DNA from: an uncultured Kocuria sp.
GTDB lineage: Bacteria > Actinomycetota > Actinomycetes > Actinomycetales > Micrococcaceae
DNA: 64,000 nucleotides
Assembly: GCF_947500125.1 (NCBI RefSeq)
Contig: NZ_CANMRA010000003.1
Coordinates: forward strand, 1 to 64,000
Reading direction: 5' to 3'
The notes below the pieces were generated by a model. That model searched no databases and was not told the DNA's origin. It was given only the letters and a program-made list of their open reading frames with translations. The first letter of the stretch is position 1; the number at the start of each line of letters is the position of its first letter. Positions 35,614 through 44,975 of the stretch are shown one piece after another. Both the position numbers and the translations under genes were made by a program.

Positions 35614-36990
35614 GTGAAGCCGTCGGAGTCCCCCGCCCCCGCAGCCCGTCCCGACGCCGCGGAGCCGGTCCCTCAGCACGAGCTGTGGCCGGCTCCGTTC
35701 GTCGGGCCCCGTCCCGTCGTCGCCGAGCTGACGGTGCCGGGCTCGAAGTCCCTCACCAACCGGTACCTGCTGCTCGCCGCCCTGGCGGACGGTCCGTGCC
35801 GGCTGCGCTCCCCCCTGCACTCGCGGGACTCCCGGCTCATGGTCGACGCCCTGCGCGCGCTGGGGGCCGACGTGCAGGAGGTGCCGGGGGACGGCGACTT
35901 CGGCCCCGACCTGCTCGTCGAGCCCGCCGCGTGGGACGCCACGGAGCCGGTCGTGGTCGACTGCGGTCTGGCCGGGACCGTGATGCGCTTCGTGCCGCCC
36001 CTCGCCGCGCTGGCGCGGCGCCCCGTCACCTTCGACGGCGACCCGGGCGCCCGGGTGCGCCCCATGGGGCCGGTGATCGACGCCCTGCGCGGTCTGGGTC
36101 TGCGCGTCGAGGACGAGGGCCGGGGCCGCCTGCCCTTCACCGTGCACGGCACCGGCGGCGCACGCGGCGGGGAGCTGGAGATCGACGCCACCGGCTCGAG
36201 CCAGTTCGTCTCCGCCCTGCTGCTCGCCGGCGCCCGCTTCGACGACGGGCTCGTGCTGCGCCACCGCGGCGCCGACGGGCGCGGCGTGCCGTCCATGCCG
36301 CACGTCGAGATGACCGTCGAGGTGCTGCGCGGCCTCGGGGTCTCCGTGGACGACTCCGCGCCCGACGAGTGGCGGGTGGCCCCGGGACCGGTGCGGGCCT
36401 TCGACGTGAGCATCGAGCAGGACCTCTCCAACGCGGGACCCTTCCTGGCCGCCGCCGTGGTGACCGGCGGACGGGTCTCGGTGCCCCGCTGGCCCGCCCG
36501 CACCACCCAGGGCGGCGACCACTGGAAGCACATCCTCCCCGCGTTCGGCGCGGCGGTGGAGCTCGCGGACGGGACCTTCACCGTCACCGGCCCGGGCGCG
36601 GTCTCCGGGGTCGACCTCGACCTCGGCGAGGCCGGGGAGCTCGCGCCCACCGTCGCCGCCGTGTGCGCGCTCGCCGGCACGCCCTCGCGGCTGCGCGGCA
36701 TCGCGCACCTGCGGGGCCACGAGACCGACCGGCTCGCGGCGCTCGTCACCGAGATCAACCGGCTCGGCGGCGACGCCGAGGAGACCGAGGACGGGCTGGT
36801 GATCCGGCCGGCGCCCCTGCACGGCGGGACGTTCCACAGCTACGAGGACCACCGCATGGCCACCGCCGGCGCCGTGATCGGCCTCGTGGTCCCGGACGTC
36901 CGGGTCGAGAACATCGCGACCACCGCCAAGACCCTGCCCGAGTTCCCGCGGCTGTGGGCGGAGCTCACAGGCACGAGCCGTGGCGCGTAG
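35614..36990 (+). CDS. aroA: 3-phosphoshikimate 1-carboxyvinyltransferase (EPSP synthase)
   Basis: Sixth step of the shikimate pathway: shikimate-3-phosphate plus PEP. From GTG 35614 the protein has 458 residues, with the substrate motif [20 protein letters not shown] (about 39-58), [17 protein letters not shown], the [21 protein letters not shown] loop, [12 protein letters not shown] and the C-terminal [16 protein letters not shown]. The sequence form is the class of actinobacterial AroA next to rsgA. No clear ribosome-binding site before the chosen GTG, so the first 20-25 residues (Pro/Ala-rich) are uncertain. Overlaps rsgA by 11 bp. Confidence 0.95.
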   Translation: MKPSESPAPAARPDAAEPVPQHELWPAPFVGPRPVVAELTVPGSKSLTNRYLLLAALADGPCRLRSPLHSRDSRLMVDALRALGADVQEVPGDGDFGPDLLVEPAAWDATEPVVVDCGLAGTVMRFVPPLAALARRPVTFDGDPGARVRPMGPVIDALRGLGLRVEDEGRGRLPFTVHGTGGARGGELEIDATGSSQFVSALLLAGARFDDGLVLRHRGADGRGVPSMPHVEMTVEVLRGLGVSVDDSAPDEWRVAPGPVRAFDVSIEQDLSNAGPFLAAAVVTGGRVSVPRWPARTTQGGDHWKHILPAFGAAVELADGTFTVTGPGAVSGVDLDLGEAGELAPTVAAVCALAGTPSRLRGIAHLRGHETDRLAALVTEINRLGGDAEETEDGLVIRPAPLHGGTFHSYEDHRMATAGAVIGLVVPDVRVENIATTAKTLPEFPRLWAELTGTSRGA

Positions 36991-38089
36991 GGACTCCGTC
37001 CGGCGCGACTGGGACGAGTCGGACGTGCGCGTGCGCCCCAGCAAGTCCGGCTCCCGGCCGCGCACCAAGGAGCGGCCGGCCCACGAGGACGCGGTCACCG
37101 GGCGGATCGTCACCGTGGACCGCGGCCGGTACACCGCGATCCTCGAGGAGGACACGCCGCGGGAGCGGCTGGTCGTGGCGGTGCGCGCCAAGGAGCTGCG
37201 CCGCCGGCCGGTGGTCGCCGGGGACCTCGTGGGTCTCGTCGGGGACGTCAGCGGAGCCCCGGACACCCTGGCCCGCCTCGTGCGCATCGAGGAGCGCTCC
37301 ACCGTCCTGCGGCGCAGCGCGGACGACACGGACCCGGTCGAGCGGGTCGTCGTCGCCAACGCGGACCAGCTCGTGGTCGTCGTGGCCGCCGCCAACCCCG
37401 AGCCCCGCACCGGGTTCATCGACCGCTCCCTCGTGGCCGCCTACGACGCCGGCATCGAGCCGCTGCTGTGCATCACCAAGACCGACCTGCGGGACCCCGC
37501 CGAGCTGATCTCCCACTACACCGCGCTCGAGCTGCCCGTGCTCGTCTCGGGACCCGCCCGCGACGTCCCGGCCGACGACGACGGGACCACGCTGCCCCTC
37601 GATCCCGCGCTCGTCGAGGCCCTGCGCGAGCGCCTCGACGGACGCGTCTCCGTGCTGCTCGGACACTCCGGCGTGGGCAAGTCCACCCTCGTCAACGCCC
37701 TCACGGGCGCCGACCGGGCCACCGGCGGCGTGAACGCGGTGACCGGACGGGGCCGGCACACGTCGTCGTCGGCCCTGGCCCTGAAGGTCGAGGACGCCTC
37801 CCCCGGGTCCTGGATCATCGACACCCCCGGCATCCGCTCCTTCGGCCTGGCGCACGTGGACCACGACCGGATCGTGGAGTCCTTCGACGAGCTCGCCGAG
37901 GCGATCGCCGAGTGCCCCAAGGGCTGCCGGCACACGGACACCTCCCCCGGCTGCGCCCTGGACGCCTGGGTGGCGCAGGGCCGCGCCGGGGACGCGGGCG
38001 AGTCCCGGCTGGTCTCCCTGCGCCGGCTGCTCGGGGCCGGGGAGCGCCCCGGGGAGGCCCGCGAGGACAAGGAGCTCGGCGTCCAGTGA
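36980..38089 (+). CDS. rsgA: Ribosome small-subunit-dependent GTPase A (RsgA/YjeQ)
   Basis: Circularly permuted GTPase that checks late assembly of the 30S subunit. 369 residues: basic N terminus, OB fold (about 40-115), G4-like TKTDL near 160, Walker [10 protein letters not shown] at about 229-237, G3 DTPGIRSFG, and the C-terminal zinc finger [14 protein letters not shown] near 313-326. GTG start at 36980 overlaps aroA. aroA-rsgA-hisN is a conserved actinobacterial cluster. Confidence 0.95.
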   Translation: MARRDSVRRDWDESDVRVRPSKSGSRPRTKERPAHEDAVTGRIVTVDRGRYTAILEEDTPRERLVVAVRAKELRRRPVVAGDLVGLVGDVSGAPDTLARLVRIEERSTVLRRSADDTDPVERVVVANADQLVVVVAAANPEPRTGFIDRSLVAAYDAGIEPLLCITKTDLRDPAELISHYTALELPVLVSGPARDVPADDDGTTLPLDPALVEALRERLDGRVSVLLGHSGVGKSTLVNALTGADRATGGVNAVTGRGRHTSSSALALKVEDASPGSWIIDTPGIRSFGLAHVDHDRIVESFDELAEAIAECPKGCRHTDTSPGCALDAWVAQGRAGDAGESRLVSLRRLLGAGERPGEAREDKELGVQ

Positions 38090-38145
38090 CCCGCCGGGCC
38101 GCGGAGCACCACCCCCGTCCGACCAGGCTCGGGACCGGTTCGGGG

Positions 38146-38151
38146 TAGGTT
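38146..38151 (+). promoter_or_regulatory. -10 element of a likely leaderless hisN promoter
   Basis: TAGGTT followed by exactly 6 nt and the ATG of hisN at 38158. Confidence 0.45.
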
Positions 38152-38157
38152 GGTCCA

Positions 38158-38955
38158 ATGCGCAGCCCCAGCAACTACACCGACGACCTCCGCCTCGCCC
38201 ACATCCTGGCCGACGCCGTGGACCGCCTGACCATGCGCCGGTTCAAGGCCCAGGACCTCGCGGTGGAGACCAAGCCCGACCTCACGCCCGTCACCGACGC
38301 CGACCGCGAGGCCGAGCAGCTCATCCGCGCCCAGCTGGGGCGCACGCGCAACCGGGACGCCGTGATCGGCGAGGAGTACGGCGCCACCGGCAGCGGTGCC
38401 CGGCAGTGGGTCGTGGACCCCATCGACGGCACCAAGAACTTCGTGCGCGGCGTGCCGGTGTGGGCCACCCTGATCGCCCTCGTCGACGAGGGCCGGCCGG
38501 TGGTCGGCGTGGTGTCCGCACCGGCGCTCGGCCGCCGCTGGTGGGCGGCGTCCGGCACCGGCGCATTCACCGGCAAGTCCCTCGCCAACGCCCAGCGCAT
38601 CCACGTCTCCCAGGTCGGACGGCTGTCCGACGCCTCCCTGTCCTACTCCTCGCTCACCGGGTGGCGGGACCGCGGCGTGCGCGACCGTTTTCTGGAGCTC
38701 ACCGACGAGGTCTGGCGGACCCGGGCCTACGGCGACTTCTGGTCCTACTGCCTCCTGGCCGAGGGCGCCGTGGACATCGCCTGCGAGCCCGAGCTCAGCC
38801 TGCACGACATGGCCGCGCTCGTGCCCGTGGTCGAGGAGGCCGGCGGCCGGTTCACGTCCCTCGAGGGCGAGCCCGGCCCCTTCGGCGGCAATGCACTGGC
38901 CACCAACGGGCTGCTCCACGACGAGGTGCTGGGGATGCTGGCCACCGGCTCCTGA
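38158..38955 (+). CDS. hisN: Histidinol-phosphatase HisN (inositol monophosphatase family)
   Basis: 265 residues of the IMPase fold. Metal-site motifs are GEEYGATG (about 73-80), DPIDGTKNFVRGVPVW (about 84-99) and the C-terminal LHDMAALVPVVEEAGG. Actinobacteria use this family for dephosphorylation of histidinol phosphate, and the place after aroA-rsgA is typical of hisN, so that is the preferred function over inositol-phosphate phosphatase. Has its own probable leaderless promoter despite the 68-bp gap to rsgA. Confidence 0.9.
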   Translation: MRSPSNYTDDLRLAHILADAVDRLTMRRFKAQDLAVETKPDLTPVTDADREAEQLIRAQLGRTRNRDAVIGEEYGATGSGARQWVVDPIDGTKNFVRGVPVWATLIALVDEGRPVVGVVSAPALGRRWWAASGTGAFTGKSLANAQRIHVSQVGRLSDASLSYSSLTGWRDRGVRDRFLELTDEVWRTRAYGDFWSYCLLAEGAVDIACEPELSLHDMAALVPVVEEAGGRFTSLEGEPGPFGGNALATNGLLHDEVLGMLATGS

Positions 38956-39010
38956 AGCACCCCGTCCCGGCCGTCCGGTCCGGACCGTCCGGCCCGGACC
39001 CTCCGGACGA

Positions 39011-39046
39011 CGGAGGGGCCCGCACCGGTCGGTGCGGGCCCCTCCG
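39011..39046. terminator. Terminator between convergent hisN and the DUF4190-type gene
   Basis: Perfect 16-bp stem CGGAGGGGCCCGCACC / complement (39011-39026 and 39031-39046) with GGTC loop. Confidence 0.75.
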
Positions 39047-39086
39047 TGCGCCGTGTCCGCCCGGGCGGGGCGGGATCACCGGACGA

Positions 39087-39947
39087 TCACTGGTCCATGG
39101 TGCTGACGCCCCACTCCTGCTCGATGCAGCGCTGGAAGCCGGCCTCGTCGTTGGCCTGGAGGTACTGGGCGCACTCGCCGTTGAGGATCGAGTCGATCAC
39201 CGCCCCGTAGACCACCATGAAGAAGATGCTCGCCAGGACGGCCAGGACGCTGAGCACGATGCCGATGATCGGCAGGGCCTTGGACGCGCCCGGCGTCCTG
39301 CCCAGCTTGCGCAGCGCCACGATGCCCAGCACCAGGCCGACGAGACCCGGGATGATGCCGAGCACGAACCAGCACGTCAGCAGCGCCACGATGCCCAGCA
39401 CCAGGGCGGCGATGCCCAGGCCCGTGCCCGCGGGCTTGGCACCCGCACCGTACTGGCCCATGTCGTACTGCCCCTGCTGCCCCTGGTAGCCCTGACCGCC
39501 GTACTGGCCCTGGTTGTAGGGGCCCTGACCGTACTGGCCCATGTCGTACTGCCCCTGCTGCCCCTGGTAGCCCTGACCGCCGTACTGGCCCTGGTCGTAG
39601 GGGCCCTGCCCGTACTGGCCCTGATCGTACTGCCCCTGGTTGTACTGACCCTGGCCGTACTGCCCCTGGTTGTACTGACCCTGGCCGTACTGGCCCTGGT
39701 CGGCGGAGTCCTGACCGTACTGGCCCTGGTGGTACTGGCTCTGGTAGCCCTGCTGCCCCTGGCCGTACTGCGGCGCGGAGTACTGGTCACCGGGGGCTCC
39801 CTGGCCGTAGCGCGGCGGCTCGTAGGAGGGACCGGAGGGCGCTCCTTCGACGCGCTGGCCGTACTCGGGCACGTCCTGGCGGCCGGAGCTCGACGACCCG
39901 CCGGCACCGGTGCCGCTCTGGTCTGGCGTGTTGTCGTTCTGGCTCAT
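39087..39947 (-). CDS. DUF4190-type membrane protein with Gln/Gly/Tyr-rich repeat domain
   Basis: 286 residues from ATG 39947. Residues about 1-165 are low complexity: GQYGQGQYNQ, GPYDQGQYGGQG and YQGQQGQYDM units, almost free of hydrophobic or basic residues, prion-like in composition. Then two hydrophobic spans (about 172-205, GLGIAALVLGIVALLTCWFVLG, and 232-255, IIGIVLSVLAVLASIFFMVVYG) of the DUF4190 kind separated by a RKLGRTPGASKALP loop, and a C-terminal extracytoplasmic tail with two Cys (about 263 and 279) that could pair. Function unknown; the family is often seen near division or envelope genes. Confidence 0.8.
   Translation of the reverse strand: MSQNDNTPDQSGTGAGGSSSSGRQDVPEYGQRVEGAPSGPSYEPPRYGQGAPGDQYSAPQYGQGQQGYQSQYHQGQYGQDSADQGQYGQGQYNQGQYGQGQYNQGQYDQGQYGQGPYDQGQYGGQGYQGQQGQYDMGQYGQGPYNQGQYGGQGYQGQQGQYDMGQYGAGAKPAGTGLGIAALVLGIVALLTCWFVLGIIPGLVGLVLGIVALRKLGRTPGASKALPIIGIVLSVLAVLASIFFMVVYGAVIDSILNGECAQYLQANDEAGFQRCIEQEWGVSTMDQ
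39447..39595 (-). repeat. 81-bp tandem duplication in the Q/G/Y repeat
   Basis: 68 bp are identical between 39447-39514 and 39528-39595 (offset 81 bp, 27 codons, encoding QGQYGGQGYQGQQGQYDMGQ). The offset keeps the frame. Shorter 24-bp GTACTGGCC units continue to about 39770. Confidence 0.85.
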
Positions 39948-40082
39948 GGCGTTGCCCTTTCGGTCGTCGGCGGTACGGCACCAGCTTGTCACACGGTCCG
40001 CCGGGAGTTCCCATCTGCTCCACCGGGGCACGGCCCCGGTGGAGCGGGCACGCCGGTCGTCGGGGGCGAGGGACCGGGCACG

Positions 40083-40117
40083 AAAAAACCGGGGAGCGCC
40101 TCGCGGCGCTCCCCGGT
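40083..40117 (-). terminator. Intrinsic terminator of tmRNA
   Basis: Perfect 13-bp stem ACCGGGGAGCGCC (40088-40100) / complement (40105-40117) with a 4-nt loop, followed on the minus strand by six T. The only hairpin in the window with a classical T tract. Confidence 0.92.
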
Positions 40118-40128
40118 CAGGGATCTCG

Positions 40129-40509
40129 TGGAGATGGGGGGAATTGAACCCCCGTCCGATGCAGCATTGTCAGGGCTTCTCCGGGTGCAGTCTGCTTGAC
40201 GTTTTCTCAGTCCCGGCCCTCGCGCAGACACGTGGCCGACGGACTCAGTCGCGAGTTGATGTTCCCCAGACGTCCGCGACACCCGTCTGGAGCAGTGGCC
40301 TTCTAGCTGATGCCAGGCCCCGGGTCGAAGGCGAACCCGGGCTGACAGCCACTGGTGAGTCTAGTTACGCGGCGAGCGCGAACGTGGACTGCGTGGCGTT
40401 GCTCTTGGAATTGGCAACTATTGTTTTACAGAGAGCGTTTACGAGATAACTCTGCGTCCTCGACCCGCTTCCCCTGTCTCAACTCACATCGTCGAAACCG
40501 ATCATCCCC
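40129..40509 (-). ncRNA. ssrA: tmRNA (ssrA)
   Basis: Rescues stalled ribosomes together with SmpB. The 5' end GGGGATGATCGGTTTCGAC (from 40509) pairs with CATCTCC near 40130-40136; the T arm reads GGGGGTTCAATTCCCCCC. The tag frame (40415-40365) encodes ANSKSNATQSTFALAA followed by TAA, ending in the ALAA degron. Discriminator A at 40129; CCA is not encoded. Length about 381 nt. smpB lies 86 bp upstream on the same strand. TTGACA occurs at 40524-40519, too close to the mature 5' end to be an ordinary -35 for it. Confidence 0.96.
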
Positions 40510-40595
40510 GTATTCGTTTGTCAAGCACCCCACCGTAGCGGGACAGCCCAGTCTACCGCGCGGTACGACCGGCCGCAAGGGTCGGGGCGGGCCGT

Positions 40596-41072
40596 TCAGC
40601 CCAGGTTCTTGTAGCGCATGGCCCGCTGGGCCTCACGGTTGTCCTGCTGCTCCCGCAGGCTCTGGCGCTTGTCGTACTCCCGCTTGCCCTTGGCCACGGC
40701 GATCTCCACCTTGGCCCTCTTCCCGTCGACGAAGTAGAGGGACAGCGGCACGATCGTGAAACCGGACTCCCGGGTCTTCTGCTGGATCTTGTCCATCTCG
40801 CTGCGGTGCAGGAGCAGCTTCCGGCGGCGGCGGGCGGAGTGGTTGGTCCACGAACCCTGCAGGTACTCGGGGATGTGGACGCCCTCGAGCCACAGCTCGC
40901 CGTCGGTGAACTGGCAGAACCCGTCCACGAGCGACGCGCGCCCCATGCGCAGGGACTTCACCTCGGTGCCCATGAGCGAGAGACCGGCCTCGTAGGTGTC
41001 GAGGATGTGGTAGTCGTGCCGGGCTTTCTTGTTGTTGGCGACCACCTGGCGGCCGGTGTCCTTCTTGGCCAT
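40596..41072 (-). CDS. smpB: SsrA-binding protein SmpB
   Basis: 158-residue partner of tmRNA that mimics the codon-anticodon helix in the decoding centre. N terminus [33 protein letters not shown], central [28 protein letters not shown], and the basic C-terminal tail [28 protein letters not shown] at 41072 (MAKKDTGRQ) follows AGGGAGG. Upstream open frame is not used. Placed directly before ssrA. Confidence 0.96.
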   Translation of the reverse strand: MAKKDTGRQVVANNKKARHDYHILDTYEAGLSLMGTEVKSLRMGRASLVDGFCQFTDGELWLEGVHIPEYLQGSWTNHSARRRRKLLLHRSEMDKIQQKTRESGFTIVPLSLYFVDGKRAKVEIAVAKGKREYDKRQSLREQQDNREAQRAMRYKNLG

Positions 41073-41238
41073 GGGCCTCCTCCCTGAGGACGGTGCGGAC
41101 GGGGACCTCCCGCGCACCGGGGCACACGGCAGGTCCTCCATCCTACGCCACGGCGCTCCCGCGGGACCGCCGGCCGGCGGCCGGACCCGATGACCCCGGC
41201 GTAGGAGCGTCGCCCCAGGTCACCGCCGCGGCACCCGC

Positions 41239-41244
41239 TAAGCT
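41239..41244 (+). promoter_or_regulatory. -10 element of a likely leaderless promoter (pyruvyl-transferase-like gene)
   Basis: TAAGCT followed by 6 nt (GGGCGG) and the ATG at 41251. Confidence 0.45.
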
Positions 41245-41250
41245 GGGCGG

Positions 41251-42486
41251 ATGCTGGACTCAGCCCCCACCGAGCGCCCGCCCGCCGCGGACGTCCTGTA
41301 CCTCGTCGGCACGAGCGGCCACCCGAACTTCGGCGACGAGTTCATCGCCGCCTCGTGGCTGCGCTTCCTCGCCCGCGCGCGGCCCGGCGCCGAGGTGTGG
41401 CTCGACTGCCCCAACCCCGGGCTGGCGTCCCACCTCTTCGACGGCCTGCACCCGCGGCTGCGGACCACCGACACCCTGTGGCGGCTCGCCGTCGAGACGG
41501 CGGGGATGGACCCGGTCGCGGCGGACGCCCACGTGGACCGGGTGGTGACGCACCTGGGGTCCCCGCGCTACGACCTCGGGCTGCTCGGCGCCCGCCGGGC
41601 CGGTTCGGTCCACTTCATCGGGGGCGGGTACCTGAACTCCATCTGGCCGCACCACGCGCGCCTGCTGCGCGCGGCCCTGCGGCTGCGCGAGGTCTCCGGT
41701 GCGCGCCTCGTCGCCACCGGCCTGGGCCTGTCCCCCGCGGCCGACGCCGAGGACCTGCGCGCCGCGCTGGGGGCCTTCGACCACGCCACGGTCCGCGACG
41801 CGCCCAGCGCCCGGCTCGCCCGCGCCGACCGCGCTCCCGACGACGCCTTCCTCGGCCTCCCGGGCCTCGCGGGTTTCAGCGGCGCCCCGACCGGGGGAGC
41901 CGCCGACGGCGACGTGTGGGTGTGCCTGCAGAGCGACATGTCCGAGCCCGGGGTCCTGGACGACGCCGTCGCCGCCGTGCGGGCCGCGCTGACGGGTCCG
42001 GCACTGGCCGGCCGCACCGTGCGCTACCTCGAGGCGATCCCGGGTGCGGATCGCGCGGCCTTCGACCGGCTCGCCGACCTCGTCCCGGAGGAGAACTTCG
42101 TGCCGTTCACCCGGGTGTGGCAGGAGGGCTTCCCGGCCCGCCCGGGCCAGACGTGGCTCACCTCCCGGTTCCACTTCCACCTGCTCGCCGCCGCGTGCGG
42201 CGCGGAGGGCACCGCGCTGGAGGTCAGCCCCGACTACTACCGCGTCAAGCACCAGTCCCTGCTGGAGGCCGGCACGGGCTGGTCCGTCACGCCGACCGGC
42301 AGCACGGAACCGGCCGCACCCGCCCGGTCGTCCTCCTTCCCGGCCACGGCCGCGCGGCTGCACCGCACGAAGCTGCGGGAGGCGGAGGAGCTGTACCCGG
42401 CGGTCGATCCCCCCGAGGACGGCCCTGCGGCACCGGAGACCCGTGCCCTGCCGGGACGGACGGTCGCGCGCTTCCTGCGCCGCTGA
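41251..42486 (+). CDS. Polysaccharide pyruvyl transferase-like protein
   Basis: 411 residues of the CsaB/PF04230-like GT-B fold: N-terminal LYLVGTSGHPNFGDEFIAASWLRFL, VHFIGGGYLNSIWPHHARLL, VATGLGLSP, then the C-terminal lobe with DVWVCLQSDMSEPGV and LTSRFHFHLLAAACGAEGTALEV containing the HxHxL-type motif. The family adds ketal pyruvate to surface sugars, but some members have other roles. C-terminal 60 residues are Pro/Ala-rich. No signal peptide. It is alone between smpB and prfB, where many actinobacteria carry ftsE-ftsX. Its substrate could be the surface polymer made by the cluster at 57-63 kb; that is inference. Confidence 0.8.
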   Translation: MLDSAPTERPPAADVLYLVGTSGHPNFGDEFIAASWLRFLARARPGAEVWLDCPNPGLASHLFDGLHPRLRTTDTLWRLAVETAGMDPVAADAHVDRVVTHLGSPRYDLGLLGARRAGSVHFIGGGYLNSIWPHHARLLRAALRLREVSGARLVATGLGLSPAADAEDLRAALGAFDHATVRDAPSARLARADRAPDDAFLGLPGLAGFSGAPTGGAADGDVWVCLQSDMSEPGVLDDAVAAVRAALTGPALAGRTVRYLEAIPGADRAAFDRLADLVPEENFVPFTRVWQEGFPARPGQTWLTSRFHFHLLAAACGAEGTALEVSPDYYRVKHQSLLEAGTGWSVTPTGSTEPAAPARSSSFPATAARLHRTKLREAEELYPAVDPPEDGPAAPETRALPGRTVARFLRR

Positions 42487-42490
42487 GCGC

Positions 42491-42526
42491 GGGGCCCCGG
42501 CCGGTCGTCGGACCGGCCGGGGCCCC
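42491..42526. terminator. Terminator between convergent genes
   Basis: Perfect 16-bp stem GGGGCCCCGGCCGGTC / complement (42491-42506, 42511-42526) with GTCG loop, between the pyruvyl-transferase-like gene and prfB. Confidence 0.78.
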
Positions 42527-42546
42527 GACGGGGATCCCGCGGGCGC

Positions 42547-43668
42547 TCAGGCGTCGGCCGGGGCGTGGCGCTGGTCGGCGCGCCAGCGGATCCCGGCGTC
42601 GACGAAGCCGTCGATCGCGCCGTCGAAGATCGCGGAGGGGTTGCCCTCCTCGTGGTTGGTCCGCAGGTCCTTGACCATCTGGTACGGGTTCAGGACGTAG
42701 GAGCGCATCTGGTCGCCCCAGGACGCCTTGACGTCCCCCGCCAGCTCCTTCTTCTTGGCGCTCTCCTCCTCCTGGCGCTGCAGGAGCAGCCGCGACTGGA
42801 GCACCCGCAGCGCGGCGGCGCGGTTCTGGATCTGGGACTTCTCGTTCTGCATGGACACGACGATGCCCGTGGGGATATGGGTCATCCGCACCGCGGAGTC
42901 CGTGGTGTTCACGGACTGCCCGCCGGGGCCCGAGGAGCGGAAGACGTCCACCTTGATCTCCGACTCGGGGATCTCGATCGAGTCGTCCTGCTCGATGAGC
43001 GGGATGACCTCCACGGCCGCGAACGAGGTCTGGCGCCGGCCCTGGTTGTCGAACGGGGAGATGCGCACGAGCCGGTGGGTGCCGGCCTCCACGGACAGGG
43101 TGCCGAAGGCGTAGGGCGCCTTGACCTCGAAGGTCGCGGACTTCAGGCCCGCCTCCTCCGCGTAGGAGGTGTCGAGCACGGTGGTCGGGTAGCCGTGGCG
43201 CTCGGCCCAGCGCAGGTACATGCGCATGAGCATCTCGGCGAAGTCGGCGGCGTCCACGCCGCCGGCGCCGGAGCGGATCGTCACCACGGCCTCGCGCTCG
43301 TCGTACTCGCCCGAGAGCAGCGTCTGGACCTCCAGCCGGGAGAGCGCCTTCTTGACCGCGGCGAGCTCCTCCACGGCGAGCTCCAGGGTCTCGGCGTCGT
43401 CCTCCTCGGCGGCCAGCTGCACCATGACCTCGATGTCGTCGATGCGGCCGCCCAGTTCCTCGAGCCGCTCGAGGTCGGACTGCTTGTGCGAGAGCTTGGA
43501 GGTGATCTTCTGCGCCGCGGCCTGGTCGTCCCAGAGGTCCGGGGCCGTCGCCAGCTGCGAGAGCTCGGCGATGTCCCGCTTGATGGCGTCGACGTCGCTC
43601 ACGGCCTCGATGGACGCGAACGTGGAACGGAGGGCGGAGATCTCTGCCGGGAAGTCAAGGGAGGCCAT
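42547..43668 (-). CDS. prfB: Peptide chain release factor 2 (RF2)
   Basis: Recognises UGA and UAA. 373 residues with the RF2 tripeptide SPF at about 204-206 ([15 protein letters not shown]) and GGQ at about 249-251. The gene is read in one frame from ATG 43668 ([10 protein letters not shown]) with no in-frame UGA, so the programmed +1 frameshift of E. coli prfB is absent. GATAAT (43684-43679) preceded by TGG forms an extended -10 ten bp before the ATG, giving a leader of only about 3 nt. Divergent from glgC; substrate of PrmC (893-1792). Confidence 0.96.
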   Translation of the reverse strand: MASLDFPAEISALRSTFASIEAVSDVDAIKRDIAELSQLATAPDLWDDQAAAQKITSKLSHKQSDLERLEELGGRIDDIEVMVQLAAEEDDAETLELAVEELAAVKKALSRLEVQTLLSGEYDEREAVVTIRSGAGGVDAADFAEMLMRMYLRWAERHGYPTTVLDTSYAEEAGLKSATFEVKAPYAFGTLSVEAGTHRLVRISPFDNQGRRQTSFAAVEVIPLIEQDDSIEIPESEIKVDVFRSSGPGGQSVNTTDSAVRMTHIPTGIVVSMQNEKSQIQNRAAALRVLQSRLLLQRQEEESAKKKELAGDVKASWGDQMRSYVLNPYQMVKDLRTNHEEGNPSAIFDGAIDGFVDAGIRWRADQRHAPADA

Positions 43669-43678
43669 GGAAGCCAAG

Positions 43679-43684
43679 ATTATC
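43679..43684 (-). promoter_or_regulatory. Extended -10 of prfB
   Basis: GATAAT with TG one base upstream (TGGGATAAT on the minus strand), 10 bp before the start codon. Confidence 0.55.
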
Positions 43685-43756
43685 CCATGGGGGCAAATCC
43701 CCCCGGTCCCGCCCGGTCCCGCTCTGGCAGGATGGGGGCGAGAGAGAGGAAGCACG

Positions 43757-44920
43757 ATGCGCATCCCCCGCACGCTGGCCCTGGTCCTCGCCGGCGGGAA
43801 GGGCTCCCGCCTCGGTGCCCTGACCGAGAGGAAGGTCAAGCCCGCCCTGCCCGTGGCGGGCACCTACCGGCTCATCGACATCGCCCTGTCCAACCTCGTG
43901 CACTCCCACATCTCCGACGTGTGGGTCGTCGAGCAGTTCCTCCCGCACCGTCTCAACCAGCACCTGGCCAACGGGCGCCCCTGGGACCTCGACCGCACCC
44001 ACGGCGGCCTCCAGGTCCTGCCCCCTTACGAGGGCACCGAGGGCGAGGGCTTCGCCGAGGGCAACGCGGACTCCCTCTACCGGCAGAAGGACCTGATCCG
44101 CGACTTCGCCCCGGACCTGGTCCTCGTGCTCAGCGCCGACCATCTCTACACGCTGAACTTCCTCGACGTGATCGACACCCACCTCGCGCAGGACGCCGAC
44201 CTGACCGTGGTCACCACGCTCGTCGACGAGGACCCCTCCCGCTACGGCGTGGTCCAGACCGACGACGCCGGGCGCGTCACCGCATTCGACTACAAGCCCG
44301 ACGAGCCCCGGGGGCGGCTGGTCGCCGGCGAGATGTTCCTCTACGACGCGGACCGGCTGCTGGAGGCCCTGGACGTCCTGCACCAGCAGGAGGGCCGGCT
44401 CGAGGACTACGGCAACGACCTGGTCCCGTGGTTCGTGGCGCACCGCACGGTGGTGGAGCACCGCCTGGACGGGTACTGGATGGACCTGGGCACCCTGCAG
44501 TCCTACTGGACCGCCCACATGCAGATGCTCGACGGCGAGGGCGTCACCCTGGACGACCCCGACTGGCCGATCCTCTCGGCCCAGCCGCAGCGGGTGCCCG
44601 CCCGGATCGCCGGCAGCGCCGACCTGCGCGGTTCCATGGTCGCGGCGGGCGCGATCGTGCGCGGCGCCGTGGAGCACTCGGTGCTCGGGCCCGGCGTCGT
44701 CGTCGAGGAGGGCGCCACGGTGCGCGGCTCGGTGCTCCTGGACCGCGTCCGGGTGGGGGCCGGGGTGACCCTCGAGAACGTCGTGGCCGACGTAGGCGCC
44801 GACATCTCCGGGGGCAGCCGCCGCGGCTCCGCGAAGGGCGTGACGCTCATCGACGAGGACGGGATGGTCCGCGCCACGGAGGAGTTCGACCGCGCGGCGG
44901 CCCTGCCCGGCGGTTTCTGA
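43757..44920 (+). CDS. glgC: Glucose-1-phosphate adenylyltransferase GlgC
   Basis: Makes ADP-glucose for glycogen or trehalose/maltose-1-phosphate routes. 387 residues from ATG 43757 (AGAGAGAGGAAG upstream). N-terminal nucleotidyltransferase motif [22 protein letters not shown], then [29 protein letters not shown], and a C-terminal left-handed beta-helix (about 300-387, [20 protein letters not shown]). Glycogen synthase is not adjacent here. The open frame extends upstream but the RBS and the conserved start fix the ATG. Confidence 0.93.
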   Translation: MRIPRTLALVLAGGKGSRLGALTERKVKPALPVAGTYRLIDIALSNLVHSHISDVWVVEQFLPHRLNQHLANGRPWDLDRTHGGLQVLPPYEGTEGEGFAEGNADSLYRQKDLIRDFAPDLVLVLSADHLYTLNFLDVIDTHLAQDADLTVVTTLVDEDPSRYGVVQTDDAGRVTAFDYKPDEPRGRLVAGEMFLYDADRLLEALDVLHQQEGRLEDYGNDLVPWFVAHRTVVEHRLDGYWMDLGTLQSYWTAHMQMLDGEGVTLDDPDWPILSAQPQRVPARIAGSADLRGSMVAAGAIVRGAVEHSVLGPGVVVEEGATVRGSVLLDRVRVGAGVTLENVVADVGADISGGSRRGSAKGVTLIDEDGMVRATEEFDRAAALPGGF

Positions 44921-44975
44921 GCCCGTCGGCCCCGGGAAGGCCCTGCGCGGGGAGGGTCCTGCGCGGGTCGGACCG

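Noticed and set aside
39448-39780. Possible CRISPR-like array of regular repeats
   Set aside because: The repeats are inside a coding frame, keep codon phase and have no unique spacers or cas genes.
40519-40524. TTGACA upstream of tmRNA taken as its -35
   Set aside because: Only 9 bp from the mature 5' end, so a matching -10 would lie inside the RNA; recorded but not called as a promoter.
42547-43863. Programmed +1 frameshift in prfB
   Set aside because: RF2 is read in one frame from the ATG at 43668 with no in-frame TGA near codon 25.
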